From positions 918,831 to 982,830 of the forward strand of contig JAMWFC010000028.1 in the NCBI GenBank assembly GCA_027475525.1: a stretch of DNA of 64,000 bases, written 5' to 3'. Positions within the stretch are counted from its first letter, which is position 1. Every line of letters begins with the position of its first letter. The notes below the pieces were generated by a model that searched no databases, had not been told where the DNA came from, and saw nothing but the letters and a program-made list of their open reading frames with translations. Positions 1 to 11,027 of the stretch are shown piece after piece. A program made the translations under genes and the position numbers. This stretch comes from Macrolepiota albuminosa. Lineage: Eukaryota > Basidiomycota > Agaricomycetes > Agaricales > Agaricaceae.

Positions 1-626
1 TCGAATCCTACTAGTGCATTGATATTAAGCTATCTAGAATTTTTGACCTGCTTAGCTAATTGTTATTTACTAAACTGTAAAATAAACAAAGTAAGGTTTG
101 TCAAGCAATAAATCAAACTTCTTTTGTAATTTAAACAGGGTCACATGATATCTATTTTCAGAACTTGCTTTGTGTAAAGTTCTCGTCCATTTCTTTAATC
201 CTCCATCTGCCATGTCTAATCAAGAACTCCACCAATGGGTCATTAATGTGGATGTTTGAGTATTGTACCTTGCTTGCAGAGGAGACCTGCATCAACTCAA
301 AGGACAGCTGAAGGACCTGGTAAGATGCAAGCACTCCTGCCTACTAGACATGCACTAACAGTTGTCCTGTAGGTTGACATATGGCTAACAATCGGCTAGG
401 TCCAGTATGACAAGAAACTCCTCCTTGATGCCAGGAGAAGTTTCATCAACAAAGTTATTCTGCTACTCCAGAGCACACTTTCTGACAAGGATATAACCAG
501 GCAGTTGAAGAATGCTGTGAAGAAATAGTCCCAGAGGAGCGGAAGGGGGGAAGAACAAAGTGGGGGTGAAGAGTGATCTGATCCATTGACCAAGGCTGGT
601 CTGTCAAGGCACCGGTGATACGACGC

Positions 627-1547
627 TGTACCAGCAGTCAGGGACACAACATGCACCAGAAGTCAAAATAAACATTTAATCATAAGGCTGAAAACTGTAA
701 GCCTCCTGGTAGCAGTCTCAACAAATTATATCTTCAAAAACACCCCAATAAATACACAGACAGTACAGAACAAAGGGCAGGGACCAGCTCAAGCTATCCA
801 CTCAACAATAGTCCAACCACTGTAATGGGGAGGGGAAGCATGGGAGCTGGCAGAAGTGACGAAATGGGATCAATTTGTGATGATCTAGATCAAGATCAGA
901 TCTGACAATGCCCGATTTGACATGACTGAAAGGGAAAAGGAAAAGAAGCATGGAGGGATGTCAAAAGAAGCATGGAATGCAGGGAAGTGCTAAAAGGGGA
1001 AAGAAGGATCTATGAATGGGATTGTGCTAAATGGAGCTGAAGCAAATGGGGAAGTGGCAATCAGAGACATCTAGAGGAATGGTGGAACAAGAAGTTGAAT
1101 GGTGGAACTGGTGGCACCGAAACATGCCTCCCAAAAGGGAAATTGGACTATCAAATATGTTCTGGAGGCTGGGGAGTTGACAACAAAAGAGTCATGTGTA
1201 GATAGTGGTCTGTGCACCAGAAAAACAGTATAAATAGCCCAAGTTTAGTAGAGAATAGACAGGCAATTGATAGGCAAAGGCTCAGTGGTTCCCAGGGAGT
1301 GAACAGAGTTTATTGAGCACCTCTTCTTGGAAGTCTATTGGAAAACAAAGGCTCGGTAGTTCCCAGGGAGTGAACTGCTTAGGCTGGAGTTGACTGAGAA
1401 CCTTCTACTGCCCACCAGAGTATTTGATATTCTGAGAAGCACCCAATACACCAAGTTTATCATCAAGCAACAGTGTGGATTAGAGGGAACTTTCTGAGTT
1501 ACCAATAAGCCCCAGAACTACAGTAATACTTGCCCCCAAGTACTACA
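627..1547 (+). repeat. Solo LTR, about 921 bp
   Basis: It begins TGTACCAG and ends AGTACTACA, and has a TATA box (TATAAATA, 1,229-1,236). It is absent from the matching place in the second copy of the host repeat near 15,880, so it is an insertion. A truncated relative lies at about 55,340-55,718 and ends with the same TACTACA. No clean target duplication remains: the left flank is GACGC and the right flank CTGGC. Orientation is taken from the TATA box. Confidence 0.6.
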
Positions 1548-1592
1548 CTGGCATGAGAAGACTGGATAGGTCATAGGCCAGCAGCAGGAGAT

Positions 1593-2920
1593 TTGTCTAG
1601 TCCATTACCAATTCTAAAGAAGAGAAAACAACTGAGTCCTCTGGCAGCAGGAGTTTCATCTGGTCCATCACCAACCTCCAAGAAGCAAAAACGGTTGAGT
1701 TACATTGGTAACTGTCCACCTTCTAGTAACCATCTGATATTGGAGGAGCAGGAGGACAAGGATGAGGATGAGGATAAAGAGGAAGAGGAAGAACAAGAGG
1801 GCAGAATACCAAAGGGGAAAATTACCAGAGAGATGCTGTTGAGCAGGTATCTGAGGACAGCACCTCGTTGCAAGGGTCAGCACATCAGCCTCCCTTGCCA
1901 ATATTGCACAAGTAAGCAGCTATAGTGTGTCAGGACAAAGGGCAGCACCGCATGCAATCCCTGCTGGCTCATTTGCAAATGAACATGCAGCCTGACGATT
2001 GCTAAGAAAACTGTCAAGCCTGGCAACAAGGAAAAGGGGAAAAAACTACTGAGAAAGAAGTCAGTGAGGATTATTGAGAGTGATGATGGTATGAAACTCT
2101 TTTCCTGCTCAAATAGCTAACTGATAGTTAGCAGATGAACTAGCCCATCCAATTGCGAGACCATCAAAACCGTTCGTTCATCCATTCCAACCGTCAACCT
2201 CCAACTGCCCAGCAGATTCTCTTCTGATCAAGGAAAAGAGCAAGGAGTGGGCAATGGAGTCTAGTCACAGTGAGAACATTGTAGCTGGTGTGATGGCAGG
2301 GGTAGAGAGCTGTTTGGACAGGATGGAGAATGGGTTCCAGGAAGCATTGCGGAATGTTGGGGAGCAAGTGCAGGATGGGTTTGTCACAGCTGAGGAGAGC
2401 TGGTTACCACGTATCAAGGACTTTTTCTGTCACTACCAGACTCAAATCAACATGCTTGGTGGCCACATAGAAACCCTGCAAACCAATGTTTCTCTTGTGG
2501 GTGAGATGCTTGAAGACCACAATAGACAGATCCATCAGATGAAAGAGCAGATCTGCAATATTTGGGGTATGGTTGACACTTTGCAGAGTCAACTTCACAT
2601 CTCCACCCATTCTTCCAGTCTGTCAGCTCAGGATGATGTGGCAATGCATCCAACAGGGCACAGTGGACTTGGACCCATTGTTGAAGAGGAAGAAACCACT
2701 CCTGACCCCACTGCTGACCAATCTCCTGTCAGTGCTGACATATCCATTCCTACTGGTGACACCTCTGCTCTTGCCACTGATCAATCCCATCCTGCCACTG
2801 ACTTATCTGCTCTCACCATCGCTCTGTCCCCGCTTCAAGATATATCCTCACAGATGTCTCCTGCACAAACATCTCTGTCACCCCCTCAACCATCTTCTGT
2901 CTCTCCACTAGTCCCTGGAT
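1593..2920 (+). pseudogene. Zn2Cys6-like cluster plus coiled-coil gene (copy 1), decayed
   Basis: In the frame starting at 1,593 there is a basic, serine-rich N-terminus, an acidic Asp/Glu run (about 1,740-1,800), then a cysteine cluster around 1,890-2,000 with spacing CX2CX6C-X8-CX2CX7C, close to fungal Zn(II)2Cys6. A stop codon falls inside each half of the cluster. From 2,254 an open stretch encodes a long amphipathic helix likely to form a coiled coil (about 2,400-2,590) and a Ser/Thr/Pro-rich tail that runs into the CxC2 start of the KDZ transposase. A further piece upstream (about 400-527, ending near ITRQLKNAVKK) probably belongs to the same gene, separated by the LTR insertion. The second copy at 15.5-17.1 kb shows the same order. 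Family naming rests on cysteine spacing only. Confidence 0.55.
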
Positions 2921-2923
2921 TGC

Positions 2924-4124
2924 TTGGTCATGAATCAATGGATGACATTACTGATTGCCTTGCTTGTCCTGACCATTCCCTGGCACAATGGCAATGCCGT
3001 GATTGCATTGGGTCAAGAATATTCTGTCATGGATGTTTCCGCCGCACGCATCACTCCAACCTGTTTCACTGACCTCAGGTATAGAATGGTAGGTATTTCC
3101 AACCAATGAATATGTCGGATACTGGGGAGTATTTCTATATTCAACACAATTTATTGCATGCAAACTGTCATCAAGGGAAGGTCAGGGTCAGGGCTATTGA
3201 GGACCATGAGCAGCAAAAGGATATTCAGGAGCAAGAGTTTATACAACTCAAATATCAACTGGATGTTGAACTTCCATCAGCGGATAGCAACCTGGGACAT
3301 CTGGCAGCGCATCCATCCATGACTTCAGATTTCCTAAACAGACTTCAGGATGCCAGCCTTGATCAAATCATGGAAGAGAAAGAGCAACAGGAACCAGAGA
3401 ATAATGTGCCAATAGAAGATATTCCAGAAGATTGGCCAGCTACAAATAAGTTCTATATGGACAGATATAATTGCTTTGGAAATCCAATACAACAGATTGT
3501 TCACACAACTGAAGTACACTACATTACTGTCATTTCATGTGAGTATTCTGGGATGGATGTCTTGGTGGAGGATACCATCTGCTCACAGCTAGTCCCCAGT
3601 ACATTTAATCAGACACAAACATATTTTACAATGGCTGTGCTGGACAACTTCCATCTGACAAATCTAGAGTGCAAAGTATCTGCCTACTAGTACTGGCAGA
3701 AAATTGCAAGAATAACTTCCCCAATTGTATCTTCTGGTGAGGTGGATAACCTTTACCACGAGCTACAACAAATTTCTTGTTTATGGCGGTGGCTGAAGAA
3801 GTTAAAGTGGGCAGGCTTCAGACATGATGAATCAAGGCATCCCATGGCGCCAGACTGTGGTGAACTTGCAATATTCTGTCCAACTTGCTCTCAACCAGGA
3901 GTCAATCTTCCATCCAACTGGGAAAAAGATCCTGTCCAGTGGAAGTTCAATTGTTCTTTAATGATGGACAGCAACTTCAAGGTGGATCGCGTTCAACATT
4001 CTAATCCTGCTCATGATGTATGGCATTCAGAATGCAGTGGTATGATGGCTAGGAGGGATGAGCTCACCCATTATCTCAAGCATGCAAAGGAACAGCCAAC
4101 GATGAGTGACATTCTTTAACTCTA
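2924..4124 (+). pseudogene. KDZ transposase, N-terminal half
   Basis: The protein starts with a CxC2-type cysteine cluster typical of KDZ (Kyakuja-Dileera-Zisupton) transposases (about 2,955-3,070, with CLACPDHS and CRDCIG). It continues in pieces at 3,106-3,690 and 3,742-4,119. Diagnostic stretches include YFTMAVLDNFHL, KWAGFRHDES and FCPTCSQPGVNLPSNW, followed by a MDSNFKVDR block equivalent to the conserved D-NF motif before the catalytic core. Two stops and a short break separate the pieces. The frame ends where a gypsy element inserted at 4,125 and resumes at 9,353. KDZ enzymes cut and paste DNA transposons in fungi and other eukaryotes; this copy is dead. Confidence 0.75.
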
Positions 4125-4129
4125 CCTGT

Positions 4130-4387
4130 TGTAAGTGTACCACTTACAAGCGCTGACAAGCAGATTAGGGGTTGGGGATTGGGGAGAATTAGGGGCTGGG
4201 GATTGGGGATTAGGGACGCGATTGAAGGGGATTGAGGACGCGATCGGTTGGGAGGTTTCAAACCTTACTGCAATCGAGTATAAATAGGGGGGCGGTAGTA
4301 GGTGTATAGGTGAAAAATCTTTCGAATATATCTCGTTTCAGTTTATTGCGCGCGCCTCAGTGAAGACAGATATACCATCTGCTTACA
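4130..4387 (+). repeat. 5' LTR of the inverted gypsy
   Basis: It starts TGTAAGTG and ends CTGCTTACA. It contains a short inner tandem of AGATTAGGGG-like units, a TATA box TATAAATA at 4,279-4,286, and GCGCGCCTCAGTG downstream. The inverted RT segment joins the LTR after a single extra base. Confidence 0.9.
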
Positions 4388-4389
4388 CT

Positions 4390-5310
4390 ACAAGGCCAAG
4401 AAATTGACGAACATGTTTTGCCTTATGAGGAACTGGCCAGTTCAAAATCCTCTCCACCTTAGACACGTCTGCCTCAATCCCACGTTCCGATATGTGATGT
4501 CCCAGGAAATCAATTTCCATGCAAAAAAGGTCGCTCTTTTTCAAAGAACAAAAAAGCTGTGCATCCTTGAGCACCGTCAAAACTCGTGAAACGTTTTCAA
4601 GATGTTCTTCAATTGAATTCGACCAAATAATGATGTCGTCCAAGTACACATGACAAATCTTCCCAATCAACTTCCGCAAGGCCATTGTCACCCTCCATTG
4701 ATGAGTAGCAGGCGCATTACACAACCCCATGGGCATCACGACCCACTCCCACAATCCAAAAGGGGTAAGGGTTGCCGTGAACTTCATGTCATTGGGATGA
4801 ACAAGCGTCTGAAAAAATGCGTTCGTCAAGTCGATTTTTCCCCAAAATCGTGTCCCAGGTTGTGAACAATCAGCCAAAATATTGTCAATCCTTGGCAAAG
4901 GATAATTGTCAGGTATCGTATTGGCGTTAAGAGTTTGGTAATCATTAACCCAACGGGGCAAGGTGGTAGGATCCGATTTCGGAATGATAAAAGAAGGACT
5001 CGCGTACTGAGAAGATGACGGGTGGATACGTCCAGCTTTGACATGTTGTTCGATGAGAGTCTGCCAACTATCCCTGTATTTGCGGGGGCAAGAATAACTC
5101 CTTGCTACTGTAATTTTCGCAAGGGGCTTCACCTGAATCCGATGATATACACTTGTAGGGAGATCCGTCGCATGAGGAATGTCATCTGGGAACAATGATG
5201 CAAAACGTCGCTTCATCTTGGCATCCATCCGTCCTAACCTCTCTTTAAAGGCAAGCTCCTCAATTCGCGTTCTAATCAACCCCAGCACTAATGGCTCTCC
5301 TGTGATACGG
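4390..5310 (-). pseudogene. Gypsy reverse transcriptase (inverted segment)
   Basis: Read on the minus strand this is the RT domain of a Ty3/gypsy polyprotein. It has the linker YHRIQVKPLAK, the fingers motif SPSFIIPKSD, WVNDYQTLNANT, the palm stretch IDLTNAFFQT, the primer-grip region PMGLCNAPATHQ and the catalytic YLDDIIIWS. It then reaches LGHHISERGIE and ends abruptly at QFLGLV, exactly where the LTR begins. The frame differs from gag-protease, so a frameshift lies near 5,300. The catalytic aspartates look intact, but the gene is cut off from its promoter by the inversion. Confidence 0.85.
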
Positions 5311-6964
5311 CCTCCTGCCTTGCCTCTCCCTGTCCCCTCGATGCAAATCTCTCATTGAGCTCAAAATGAACTGCTTTACGAACTTTTCGAGCCACCTTCA
5401 ACCCAACACGCATCTTCTCACGGTCTTGTCTTGCCAACTTCTTTTCAAGTTTTTGCTTAATATGTGGTTCAACAGGAGGCGGAACTTTACTTGGAGGATG
5501 TAGTAAATCAAAATTCTCATTCATCGCAATAGCGGAATGTAACAGGGGATCGACGACAATATGATTCTTTTGTAAAAAGTCCAGGCCCAAGATTAATTCA
5601 GAGTGCAAATTGGGGCAAATGACAAATAGTTGAGAACGAGAATGCCATTGGGAACAGGGAGAAATCACAACCAGTTTAACGTATCGGGACAATGTCTTCA
5701 AGTCTTGACTCTTCTTCGTGAATGCAGCAGATACTTTGAATGGCCGGCGTAAGGAGTGAGTCGGCAACTCCAACCTATCCATGAGCGTTGAAGAAATCAG
5801 CGCTGGTGGAGTGCCGGTGTCAATCAACGCGTTTTTGACAAGGGCAGGAGTAATAGAAGGACCCGAGATGAAACAGGAATAGTTCAGATGGGAAGGGAGC
5901 ACGTACTCGGAACCCGCGTCACTACTGTCATCCTCATCTGAAGATCCTTCAAAAACAGCTGCCACCGTGACTGAGCCTCCTTCCTTGTTACTTGAAGCCC
6001 CCTCCTTCCCATTCCTCTTCAAAAACTTCGCCTGTGCATCCGCTGCAAAAGCCAGAGTAAGTTTACGCATCTTGTATTCTGCAAGTGTTAACGGTTTTTC
6101 ACTGTCCGGACAGTCTCGTGCCCGATGACCAGTATAAAGCTTCCTGCAACGGTAACAACCATTGTGCTGATCCAGAAGAGCACGCTCATCCGACGTCAAT
6201 GCATAAACGTAAACGCGCGATCCCGAACCCGTGGTCGAAGGAGTATTCTTCTCAGTGCGAGTCGAAGAGCTGTTTGTTGCTGAATCACTAATAGCAGCTG
6301 ATTTGTGAACGTTTGTAACATTTTTCAAGTGTGCTTTTGTTGACTGAGCAAGAGAATTTGCAAGATGTTTACTCAGCTGATCCTTACGCCCCCTGAGCAC
6401 CACATCCAAATCCGACACCGCCCGAAGCCAAGCATGAAAATCCTTAATGCCATCCAAACAGCCCTCCTTGTTTGAGAGAGAATACTCTCGTCGCAAATCG
6501 TCCTGGCAATGCAGTAACAAGTGGTCGCGCATACGTTCCGGGGGAATATAAAACCGGGTATAAGTGCTTAGCGTGTCATTTGCCTCCCTCAAATTGCAGG
6601 CCCACTCCCTAAAGTCCTCCTCATCCCTCTGTTTAAGAGTCAATCCCTGAGCGACCTCCCAAGCCCAGTCCGTTGCCAAAACTAAACTCCTTAGACGTGC
6701 CATGAAGACCGAAAACGTGAGTTTCTTCAGCTCCTCTTCATTTTCCTTGACCCACGCTCTGACATCCGACGAATCGATGTTGTACATGACTCTCTCCACT
6801 CGATCTTCCTCCTTTACCCCCTTGTGACTAAAAAAACGTTTCATGCTGTATTCGAAGGCATCAAGCTGATGCGGACCAATGGATCCCCTGCCAATAATCG
6901 GGGCGTGACTAGCCAAAATCTGAGTGACCTCGGCCGTGTATGCGGCAAGTCCGGTCTTGGACAT
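5288..6964 (-). pseudogene. Gypsy gag and aspartic protease (inverted segment)
   Basis: The first good ATG is at 6,964 (MSKTGLAAYTAEVTQIL), a typical gag start; open frame without ATG extends upstream to about 7,078. Gag residues include a capsid-like block, then a zinc knuckle CYRCRKLYTGHRARDC and an acidic linker. The protease has the active-site triad DTG in LIDTGTPPALISS and the flap-side ILGLDFLQKN. The frame stops at 5,288 and RT continues in another frame. The leader upstream contains a run of CGTTCT repeats (7,079-7,110). Confidence 0.85.
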
Positions 6965-7193
6965 AACTGAGATCGGAGATGATGTGTTTGGAAAATCCTC
7001 TTCGGAATCCGATGACAATGAATTCACTGTGGTAAACGGCGGGCGTGAAGATGGCTGAGGATGAGCACGAGGAAACAAGTGAGAACGAGAACGAGAACGA
7101 GAAATGCGTTGGGCTTGAGCACGAGTATGAGCCAGGCTGACTTTGTGAGTCCTAGATACACCCTGTCCCTTTTATACTGATTCCAAACGTTGG

Positions 7194-9075
7194 TTGCAAA
7201 CTGATCAAATAAACATCTTATCTTTCGGTGATTCTTGGGCAACAGCGCGACCAGTTGCGTTTGATTTGAGACAATTCACGGCTGCCAAAAAGAACTATCC
7301 CACGCATAAACATGAGATGCTTGCCATTGTCCGGGCTTTGTGTAAATGGAGGACCAATTTATTGGGTTCGCATTTTGAGGTTTTCACAGACCATAAGACC
7401 TTACAGAATTTCGCCACGCAACGTGACTTATCGAAGAGACAAGCTCGATGGATGGAATTCCTGTCCCAGTATGATTTTACACTGAATTACATACCAGGGG
7501 AGGACAATTCAGTGGCCGACGCGCTCTCGAGGTGGCCTGGAACAGATCACGATGTGGAGATTGCCCCTGTCATGGTGATTCACAATGACAAAAACACTCT
7601 TGAAACGATTCAAAGAGGATATATAGTGGATAAGTACACGAAGCAACTCATTGATGATTTGAAGAAGGGCTTATGTCCTCCGGGAGTTGAACAGAAGAAT
7701 GGGTTGCTGTACATCGGAGAACGTCTCATTATCCCGGACTACGACAATCTGCGTGAGAATCTCTTTCGCATTGCGCATGATGAACTGGGACATTTTGGGG
7801 CAGACAAGACCTATGCGGCCTTGAGGTTTTCGTATTACTGGCCCAATATGAGGAGGGATTTGGTTCGAGGTTACATACCGTCATGCGTTGAATGTCAGCG
7901 GAACAAAAGTTCGACCAAGAAACCTGTCGGTCCACTTCACCCGTTGCCTATCCCAGAGAGTAGATTTGGCTCAGTCACCTTGGATTTTGTAGGACCGTTG
8001 CCAGTTGACGAGGGTTTCGACCAGTTTTGTTCCATGACGTGTCGGGCGGATGCTGATGTGCAGATTTCACCCTGTCGATCTACTCAAACTGGTGAGGAGT
8101 TTGCTCATATTTTTTTTCAAGGACTGGTATTGCGAAAATGGTCTTCCTTATGAGATTATTACCGATTGCGACACACTCTTCACATCGTCCTTTTGGAGGG
8201 CGTTGATGAAACTCACTGGTGTTAAACACAAGATGTCTACGGCATTTCACTCTCAAACCGATGGCACGTCGGAACGATCTAACAAGACTATTGTGCAATG
8301 TATCCGTTTTCATGTTGATCGGTTGCAGACGGGTTGGGTGAAAGCATTGCCAAGAATCCGCTTCGGTATAATGAACACTGTTAACGCGGCCACTGGTTTT
8401 TCACCATTTCAATTGAAATCCGCGTTTTCACCTCGTCTGATCTTACCTTTATTCCCACCTCTGCCCGTCAACACTCCGGCTGAAGATCTTGTGTTGCGTG
8501 TTCTCAAGGAAATTGAGAATGATTTCTTAGAGGCAATGGACAACTTAATGGCATCGAAGATTTCTCAAGCTCATCACGCGAATAAATCTCGTTCTCCTGA
8601 AATTGCTTATGCCGTGGGTGATAAGGTGATGCTCTCGATGGTGAATCGCCGATGCGAGTATATTCAAAAGCGTGACGGTCGAGTGGCAAAGTTTATGCCT
8701 CGTCAAGATGGCCCATACACTGTTTTGGAGGCTTATCCAGATTTCTCAGAATACGTATTGGATCTCCCACAAAGCATGAATATTCTAAATCGATTCCACT
8801 CTAGTCTACTCTCACCTTTTATCGCAAATGACGACAAATTATTCCCTTCTTGGCGGCTTGAAATGCCCAGACCAATTGTAACTGAAGACGGCCAGTCTGA
8901 ACATTTCATTGATTGTATTTTGGACGAGCAAAAGCGGGGTTGCGGTTTCCAATACCTCGTGAGATGGCAGGGTTATGGACCGGATTACGATGAGTGGAAG
9001 AGTGGAAAAGAAATGGAGAATACAATTGCATTGGACGACTGGGAGAGGAAAAAAGAGACTTGTGAGAGGAGTTAA
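7194..9075 (+). pseudogene. Gypsy RNase H, integrase and chromodomain
   Basis: The first part (7,194-8,110) holds the RNase H domain (ARPVAFDLRQF, HEMLAIVRAL, FTDHKTLQNF, ADALSRWPG) and the integrase HHCC zinc finger (HDELGH with CVEC). The catalytic DDE residues are visible as LDFVGPLP, ITDCDTLF and DGTSERSNK. The C-terminus carries a chromodomain (YLVRWQGYGPDYDEWK), which in chromoviruses directs integration to heterochromatin. One frameshift lies at a run of eight T (8,110-8,117) between the frames; it could be a real mutation or a homopolymer error. The start of RNase H and the end of RT are missing. Confidence 0.85.
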
Positions 9076-9095
9076 TTTTTCAGATGTTGGGTGAG

Positions 9096-9352
9096 TGTAA
9101 GTGTACCGCTTACAAGCGCTGACAAGCAGATTAGGGGTTGGGGATTGGGGAGAATTAGGGGCTGGGGATTGGGAATTAGGGACGCGATTGAAGGGGATTG
9201 AGGACGCGATTGGTTGAGAGGTTTCAAACCTTACTGCAATCGAGTATAAATAGGGGGGCGGTAGTAGGTGTATAGGTAAAAATCTTTCGAATATATCTCG
9301 TTTCAGTTTATTGTGCGCGCCTCAGTGAAGACAGATATACCATCTGCTTACA
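9096..9352 (+). repeat. 3' LTR of the inverted gypsy
   Basis: It is nearly identical to 4,130-4,387. Differences are few and mostly transitions (for example CCACTT/CCGCTT near the start and TTGCGCGC/TTGTGCGC near the end). It is followed by the second CCTGT target copy and then by the rest of the KDZ transposase. Confidence 0.9.
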
Positions 9353-9990
9353 CCTGTCTGCCATCCACTCATCAATTCAATCCTATCTGTTGGCCATCTG
9401 CTGGACCTCCATCTGTCCAGGGAGCAGCTTGTAAAAACACATTCAAAGCTATTGAAAAGGCCCTGATGATGAACAAGTCATGTGACATTACTGGTATTGT
9501 TGCAATGGCATGTATATGACACGGCTGCTTTGCTCCTAATAGTGTAACAAACTTGACCCATGGTGAAGGCCAGGTTTACACAGACTTTTCTATCACATGG
9601 GCAGTTAAGACAACCAACATAGATGGGATTCAGCATCTCCTACTGGTATATGACATAGCATGCCAGTGGTGTGTCAAATTTTCTGAATGGCTTGCTGAGG
9701 CTGGAGAAGTCCTGCTGGATAATCTACTTGTGGACTTTGCAGTAGGACTTCTTCATGTCCATGAGATAAGGATTGTTTTTTCTGCTTTGCTCCATTTTTC
9801 ATTCCCAGAGCCGGTCATTTGGCTAGAGAGATAATTGAAAGTCTCTGGTCTACATTAAATAAAGTCTCACAGATGGCCCGGATGTAATGGCTCTTCAATC
9901 TCAGTCTTCTCCCTTCCAACAATCTCCTTCTCCAACCCTACTACTGATAACAATGTCTGGGAGTAGGAAAAATATGAGACACGTATGACT
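9353..9990 (+). pseudogene. KDZ transposase, C-terminal half
   Basis: The transposase resumes after the gypsy. DITGIVAMACI, a stop in place of Arg, then HGCFAPNSVTNL and YDIACQWCVKF match the conserved KDZ core (GI-A-AC-RHG-F and YDIACQW). A frameshift near 9,800 moves the C-terminal block AREIIESLWSTLNKVS into another frame. Several further stops follow. Together with 2,924-4,124 this gives most of a KDZ transposase. Confidence 0.75.
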
Positions 9991-10873
9991 CAACGCAAGG
10001 ATAAGAGAAAAATTAATGAATTGTATCAATATCATGAGTCATAATTTGGCACTGGTAATCATAGTTAATTTATTTCAACAGAACAAGAATTTCATGCTAG
10101 AGCAAAACATGGTCGATGTAGGCCCATTGGCCCTTTAAATTGAGCTGATCATACTGATGATGTGTCTGTTGATATGTCAGAGTCACTCTCACCATCTTCA
10201 TTATCATGCCTGAGAGCAAACTATAAAGACATCACACTTACCAGACCTCAGGGGCCATATATACTGGAGGACTTTGCATTTTTGACTGCAGACTACCTGC
10301 TTGATGAGGATTTCTTGAGCTCAGATGCATTACACGGATCTAATAAAGAGGAGGAATACACATTGGATGAGTAATTTAATCATTAGTTACTATAATTCAT
10401 GGCTTTTCTGTTAGTTATTTTTTGTTAAAATTAACTATTCTGTTGTTTTGATCCATTATGCCACTCTCATGAACGCAAAAAATAACATACTATTCAATGA
10501 TTACACAATCAATTTACTACAAGTAAAATGCTAGTATCATAAAGTTGATCAGTTCAAAACTCTAGAAATTACTGAAGAAGGATAGAATGGATGAACTTGC
10601 ATATGTATTTATTGCAGCACACGTGACAAGTGATGATACACCATGGGCTACCGTGGTAATAAGTATCAGTCTAATATTCTGTGTGTAGTCAAAAATTCTT
10701 GACAGTTTGATGTCAATGCACTAGTAGAAGTCAAACCCACCTACTGCAAGATACAAGGAATACCAATTGAGAATATTCCACTACATCATAGATGCTTACT
10801 GTCCGCTGCTATGATGTAAATAAATATCAGTCTAATATTGTCAATTCAATACAGATGAACTAGTTGTGGAAAA
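9991..10873 (+). other. Decayed 3' part of the KDZ repeat, no clear gene
   Basis: AT-rich sequence with a 70-codon open stretch (10,162-10,374, acidic C-terminus) that I do not recognise and that may be the tail of the transposon gene. Short motifs such as TATCAGTCTAATATT (near 10,665 and 10,825) recur, and an inverted relative lies near 15,180, suggesting an old dispersed repeat. Confidence 0.35.
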
Positions 10874-11027
10874 TTCTTGGATCCATCCATGTACAGGATA
10901 CCACTTCAGCAGACCCCTTCCACCCTCTGTCAATTTACTACAAGTAAAAATTCTTGGATCCATCCATGTACAGGATACCACTTCAGCAGACCCCTTCCAC
11001 CCTCTGTCAATTTACTACAAGTAAAAA
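10874..11027. repeat. 77-bp exact tandem duplication 1
   Basis: Two adjacent identical copies with a period of 77 bp (TTCTTGGATCC at 10,874 and 10,951). One of thirteen in the window with the same period; likely an assembly overlap artefact. Confidence 0.9.

Larger units (their letters stand above)
4125..9357 (+). mobile_element. Ty3/gypsy chromovirus with internal inversion, inserted in the KDZ transposase
   Basis: Two LTRs of 258 and 257 bp (4,130-4,387 and 9,096-9,352) are flanked by a perfect 5-bp target duplication CCTGT (4,125-4,129 and 9,353-9,357). Both LTRs are in plus orientation by their TATA boxes. RNase H, integrase and chromodomain are on the plus strand, but gag, protease and RT lie on the minus strand, so about 2.8 kb next to the 5' LTR is inverted. 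Part of the RT-RNase H connection (the thumb after FLGLV) is missing. CpG is abundant and the LTRs are nearly identical, so the insertion is recent compared with its host. Confidence 0.9.
1..10380 (+). mobile_element. KDZ-type DNA transposon, copy 1, decayed and nested
   Basis: This is a composite fossil. A Zn-cluster/coiled-coil gene (about 400-2,920) leads into a KDZ transposase whose two halves lie at 2,924-4,124 and 9,353-9,990. The first 2.9 kb match a second copy at about 15,300-17,160, which shows that the LTR at 627-1,547 is a later insertion because copy 2 lacks it. A 5.2-kb gypsy element splits the transposase at 4,125. The sequence is poor in CpG and full of TG/CA, unlike the gypsy inside it, so the host element is much older. 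I did not find terminal inverted repeats, so both outer ends are approximate. Confidence 0.7.

Noticed and set aside
1668..1901. Minus-strand open frame with a hydrophobic Leu/Ile/Phe run
   Set aside because: It is the complement of the Glu/Asp/Lys-rich acidic stretch of the plus-strand gene, not a membrane protein.
8100..8125. Programmed frameshift between RNase H/integrase halves
   Set aside because: The shift lies inside the integrase at a run of eight T, where a programmed site would make no sense. A mutation or homopolymer error is more likely.
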